This document shows positions 61,078 through 64,000 of a DNA stretch of 64,000 nt, in pieces. The stretch's first letter is position 1, and the number at the start of each line of letters is the position of its first letter. The DNA is taken from contig NZ_JACBZP010000001.1 of assembly GCF_013409065.1 (NCBI RefSeq), forward strand, positions 1,860,001 through 1,924,000, given 5' to 3'. The notes under the pieces were generated by a model, which was not told where the DNA came from, did not search any database, and saw only the letters and a program-made list of their open reading frames with translations. Made by a program: the position numbers and the translations under genes. This stretch comes from Spelaeicoccus albus (GTDB lineage: Bacteria > Actinomycetota > Actinomycetes > Actinomycetales > Brevibacteriaceae).

Positions 61078-62169
61078 TCAGGAATTGACGTGGTCGGTAG
61101 TCGTCACCGATTCCCTTGGGACAAAAGTCGCCTCTAGAACGTAGTCCCGGGTCGGCGAAGCGTCTCCGTCGATACGTTCGATCAACCTGCGTGCTGCAAG
61201 TCTACCGAGCTCGAACGTCGGTTGGGCAACGATCGACATGGGCGGTTGCATAATTGACGCCCATGCGCTGTCATCGAAACCTATCAGCGATACATCTCGC
61301 GGGCACTCAAGCCCCCGTTGCTGCATCGCGTGCAATGAGCCGGTCAACGCCTCGGTCTCGGTGGCGAGGATGGCAGTCGGCGGATCGCTGAGCGCCATCA
61401 TCCCATTCACCGCCCGGATCGCCTGGTGCTCGTCGTTGTGGACGTGTGTGACAAGTGAGGTATCGAATTCAATCCCGGCATCGTCGAGCGCGTCCATGTA
61501 GCCGAGAAGACGTCCCCCTTCACTTGAGATAGACCTCTCGATGATGGCACGCATTTCCGACGCATCCGCAGCGGGCCGGTTAGTCGTGGGGCCCCACACG
61601 AAGCCAATACGTTTGTGACCATGTCTGATGAACTCTTGCACGGCGGCATAAGATGCTTCGCGATTGTTGATGACTATCGCATCGGCGTCCAACGCATTGA
61701 GCTTGCGGTCTACCATGACCAAAGGAACTTCCCGTTCGAGCAAGGACTCAAGATGTCTTAGCGGTTCGGCTTTGCCGGCCACGGGCGCGAGGATAATCCC
61801 GTCGACCAGTTTGTTAAGAAGCACGTCAATTGAAGCTGCCTCTTTGTCGGTATCCTCGTCGGACGTCGACAGCAATAGGTCGTATCTTGCCTCGCGTACG
61901 ACGCTTGAGACTCCACGGAGGACGTCGGTAAAGAACGGGTTACCGATGTCGGCCAGTACTACGCCAATGGTATGAGTAGTACGCGTCTTCATCGATTTGG
62001 CTAAAGTATTTGGACGGTAACCAATACGCTGTGCCGCAGCGAGGACGTTAGCACGCGTCTTCTCGCTTACCGACCCGTATCCGCCGAGTGATCGGGCGAC
62101 TGTTGCTCGTCCGACACCGGCAGCGGTTGCTACGTCCGAGATTGTTGGTGAAGATTTGGGCTTTGTCAA
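61078..62169 (-). CDS. LacI-family regulator of the frl cluster
   Basis: This 363-aa protein has a LacI HTH (TISDVATAAGVGRATVARSLGGYGSVS, then LAAAQRIGYRPNTLAKSM) and a periplasmic-binding-protein-like domain (GVVLADIGNPFFTDVLRGVSS, FVWGPTTNRPAA, VSLIGFDDSAWASIMQPPMS). A TTG at 62169 preceded by GGGGGGAGAG was chosen as the start: it begins just before the HTH and avoids the 80-bp overlap with frlD that the longer ATG frame (62331) needs. It lies last in frlB-frlD-lacI and probably senses an Amadori compound or its phosphate. Confidence 0.85.
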   Translation of the reverse strand: MTKPKSSPTISDVATAAGVGRATVARSLGGYGSVSEKTRANVLAAAQRIGYRPNTLAKSMKTRTTHTIGVVLADIGNPFFTDVLRGVSSVVREARYDLLLSTSDEDTDKEAASIDVLLNKLVDGIILAPVAGKAEPLRHLESLLEREVPLVMVDRKLNALDADAIVINNREASYAAVQEFIRHGHKRIGFVWGPTTNRPAADASEMRAIIERSISSEGGRLLGYMDALDDAGIEFDTSLVTHVHNDEHQAIRAVNGMMALSDPPTAILATETEALTGSLHAMQQRGLECPRDVSLIGFDDSAWASIMQPPMSIVAQPTFELGRLAARRLIERIDGDASPTRDYVLEATFVPRESVTTTDHVNS

Positions 62170-62251
62170 CCTCTCTCCCCCCTCAGACGGTTCAGTAGTC
62201 TCTTTCGTGTGGCGCGTGGTCGGCCCGAACTTTTGCCCGTATGTGTTGGCC

Positions 62252-63136
62252 TCACTGGTCCGCGGGGATGGCTCTGCCGTACCCGAAAGCACCCTCGACT
62301 GTGCATTGATCTGCTGCGGCTTGCGCCGCAATGCTCATGCTTCGCCGGAGAACCGTGCCGTCGGGACGATACTTACGGCTCCAGCCTGCCCTAAGCAATT
62401 CAACCACGAAAGCTGCGAGATAGGCGTCGCCGCATCCCATAGTGTCGACGAACTCGCCCTCCACTTTGGTGGCAGGCACTCGGATCACACTGCCACCGTC
62501 GTACAGCAGAGCGCCCGATGCGCCCATGGTGGCAAGGACGAGAGACGGGCCGAACTCGGCGATCCGGGGCAGTTCGCTTGCCGGATCGACACCGCTATCG
62601 TCGGCGGAGGAGAGCAGGGCTAAATCTATCGACGGCCCCACGACTGACAGATACTCGTCCGTGCGGAACTCGCTCTCCGACGAGAAGTCATACGACACGA
62701 GGCTACCCGTGGCTTTGAGCTTATCGAGTTCGTTGGTGCTCTGTGAGTAGACGCTTGAATGGACGAGGTCGAAGCCAGCCGCGAATTCAATATCAACAGG
62801 TTCCAGCACGTACGCGTCAGACACAGTCACGCCACCGTCATTTCCGCCGAGGAATCTGCGATCTCCGTCAATCGTCTCGATCTCAGTCAAGCCGGTGGGA
62901 CCGTGCCGCGAGGTGACATGTGAGGTGTCGATCCCGCAATCGGCGATTGCTGAACTCAGAAATCGCCCGCGTTCGTCGTTGCCGATCACGCCCATGTAAG
63001 CACAATCGGCTCCCAGTGAACGGGCTAGGACGGCAACGTTGACGCAGTTTCCACCGGGATATTCAACGAATCTGTCGACGAATCGGTCAACGATGTTGTC
63101 CCCGAAGCCGAGGATTCTCGGCGTGCTGTGTTCCAT
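62252..63136 (-). CDS. frlD: PfkB-family kinase, fructoselysine 6-kinase-like
   Basis: This 294-aa ribokinase-fold protein begins ILGFGDNIVDRFVDRFVEYPGGNCVNVAV, the FrlD-type start with DNxVD and YPGGN. It has GVIGNDERGRFLSSAI and the catalytic end VDTMGCGDAYLAAFVVELL, with the G-x-G-D anion hole and base Asp. FrlD phosphorylates fructoselysine at C6 for cleavage by FrlB, whose gene ends 5 bp upstream. Related fructosamine substrates (for example fructose-asparagine) cannot be excluded. Confidence 0.82.
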   Translation of the reverse strand: MEHSTPRILGFGDNIVDRFVDRFVEYPGGNCVNVAVLARSLGADCAYMGVIGNDERGRFLSSAIADCGIDTSHVTSRHGPTGLTEIETIDGDRRFLGGNDGGVTVSDAYVLEPVDIEFAAGFDLVHSSVYSQSTNELDKLKATGSLVSYDFSSESEFRTDEYLSVVGPSIDLALLSSADDSGVDPASELPRIAEFGPSLVLATMGASGALLYDGGSVIRVPATKVEGEFVDTMGCGDAYLAAFVVELLRAGWSRKYRPDGTVLRRSMSIAAQAAADQCTVEGAFGYGRAIPADQ

Positions 63137-63141
63137 GGCGC

Positions 63142-64000
63142 TCAGTACGAGACCACGCGGTAGTAGCGTCGCAGGTCAAGCGAGTGGTCGCGCACCTTTG
63201 CGAGGTGGTGGCTGAACCGGTCCATCACTGCGCTGGCGATCATCGGGGCGAGAAGAGCCCGGTTTTCCCTGCTGACGCCGGGCAAATCGTATCCGGCCGT
63301 GTCGATCACTGTGACGTCGTCGCTATATGACGTGACAAAGTTCTCCACGCGATCCATGAGAGGGCGCGTCTCGTCCTCGCCCAAGAAGAGAAGGACGCTG
63401 GTGTCCTTCTCGAGGAGTTCGAGCGAGCCGTGGAAAAATTCAGCTCCATGCACGCGCGTGGTTTTCAACCATTGCATCTCTTCGAGGATGCACATGGAAT
63501 AGAGGTAGGTGAATCCCCAGAGGTAACCCGTGCCCGTCAAGAAGTGGTAGTCGGTCTCCGTGTGCTTTTCGGCGAATGCCTGGCCGATCGGATCGGCCGC
63601 ACGAGCCACCGCGGTGAGTGCTTCGGGGAGCGCATCCAGATCGGTGCTCAGGCGCTCATAGGAGTCGAACTCGCCGCGGCGATGCAACAAATTCGCGGAA
63701 AGCGTGAGGTACGGAACGTCTATAGGCCATGCTCCCGGCTCCGTCAGCAGAACGCGATCGACGGCTTTCGCGAAGGGGTTCTCGGCGCGTCCCGTCACGC
63801 CGATAGTCAGCGCGCCTTTGGATTTGGCGAAGTCGATGCACTCGAGAATGTCGGGCGTCGTGCCCGATTCCGAGCCGAACACCGCCACGGAGTCCGCGCC
63901 GAAGTCCGGATCGGGCGCGAGGATGAATTCCTTGCCGATCACCGCACGCGCCGGAAAGCTCGACCGGGTCTGGAAGAGGCGTTCAAAGGGGAGTGCCGCC
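63142..64000 (-). CDS. frlB: SIS-domain fructosamine-6-phosphate deglycase (FrlB-like), N-terminus beyond window
   Basis: The frame is open to the last base, so the 5' end lies outside. The 285 residues seen include SIS-domain parts: SVAVFGSESGTTPDILECIDFAKSKGALTIGVTG (sugar-phosphate loop), EFFHGSLELLEKDTSVLLFLGEDETRPLMDRVENF (conserved Glu and His of deglycases) and the closing KVRDHSLDLRRYYRVVSY, which closely parallels the end of E. coli FrlB. It would split fructoselysine-6-phosphate (or a similar compound) to glucose-6-phosphate and the free amino acid. Confidence 0.82.
   Translation of the reverse strand, partial: AALPFERLFQTRSSFPARAVIGKEFILAPDPDFGADSVAVFGSESGTTPDILECIDFAKSKGALTIGVTGRAENPFAKAVDRVLLTEPGAWPIDVPYLTLSANLLHRRGEFDSYERLSTDLDALPEALTAVARAADPIGQAFAEKHTETDYHFLTGTGYLWGFTYLYSMCILEEMQWLKTTRVHGAEFFHGSLELLEKDTSVLLFLGEDETRPLMDRVENFVTSYSDDVTVIDTAGYDLPGVSRENRALLAPMIASAVMDRFSHHLAKVRDHSLDLRRYYRVVSY

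Noticed and set aside
61078-62331. lacI-type gene starting at the ATG at 62331
   Set aside because: It would overlap frlD by 80 bp and add a non-homologous leader; a TTG with a strong Shine-Dalgarno at 62169 fits better.

Overview
The window is a GC-rich stretch of an actinobacterial chromosome. Dense same-strand operons with 4-bp ATGA overlaps, GTG/TTG starts, a GlgE-type alpha-glucan pathway, GTP-dependent PEP carboxykinase, MMPL and LytR-CpsA-Psr proteins, and a choline oxidase closely resembling the Arthrobacter enzyme all fit Actinomycetota, most likely Micrococcales. The species cannot be named from the sequence alone.

Layout. (1) 1-14.6 kb is alpha-glucan and trehalose metabolism: the 3' part of glgE, an in-frame maltokinase-GlgB fusion, treY-treZ plus a GNAT gene on the other strand, and glgX. 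Small regulators and enzymes (MerR, DUF2306, VOC, a broken AraC gene, an APH-like kinase) lie between. (2) 14.7-16.3 kb holds tRNA-Ser(UGA), an IS110-family element with a possible bridge-RNA region, and a long perfect palindrome. (3) 16.3-35.9 kb is a quaternary-amine region. A TetR-betT-gbsA-codA block imports choline and oxidises it to glycine betaine. After an aldo/keto reductase, a glutathione-independent formaldehyde dehydrogenase, an MBL-fold protein and an NTF2-like protein comes a nine-gene run: XRE-TetR regulator, cdhC, cdhA, cdhB, a four-gene Opp/Dpp-type ABC transporter and an HSL-type esterase. That run predicts uptake of carnitine or acylcarnitine and conversion to glycine betaine. 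(4) 36-50 kb is mixed housekeeping and stress functions: MgtE, an ABC exporter, an S4 protein, a PaaX-like regulator, LtrA, a nitroreductase, a FAD protein with a divergent MarR, an LCP ligase and a POT peptide transporter. (5) 49.7-55.4 kb is a TetR-controlled MMPL protein with a degenerate ABC-ATPase tail, followed by a YhgE/Pip protein. (6) 55.4-59.6 kb has tRNA-Ser(GCU), an MFS exporter, pckG with a textbook CRP/GlxR-type site upstream, and tRNA-Arg(ACG). (7) 59.6-64 kb looks foreign or rearranged: a decayed integrase/excisionase module next to tRNA-Arg, a shredded sugar-transporter gene, and a lacI-frlD-frlB cluster for fructosamine (Amadori product) catabolism that runs off the window end.

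The metabolic logic is storage-sugar cycling (GlgE/GlgB building, GlgX/TreY/TreZ breaking glucan down to trehalose) beside acquisition of glycine betaine from both choline and carnitine. Both yield compatible solutes, and betaine can also be catabolised with formaldehyde release, which would give the formaldehyde dehydrogenase a role. The most unusual items are the carnitine operon with an oligopeptide-type transporter and esterase, the maltokinase-GlgB fusion, a family of long palindromes with compensatory base changes next to the IS110 element, and the MMPL/degenerate-ATPase/YhgE set.
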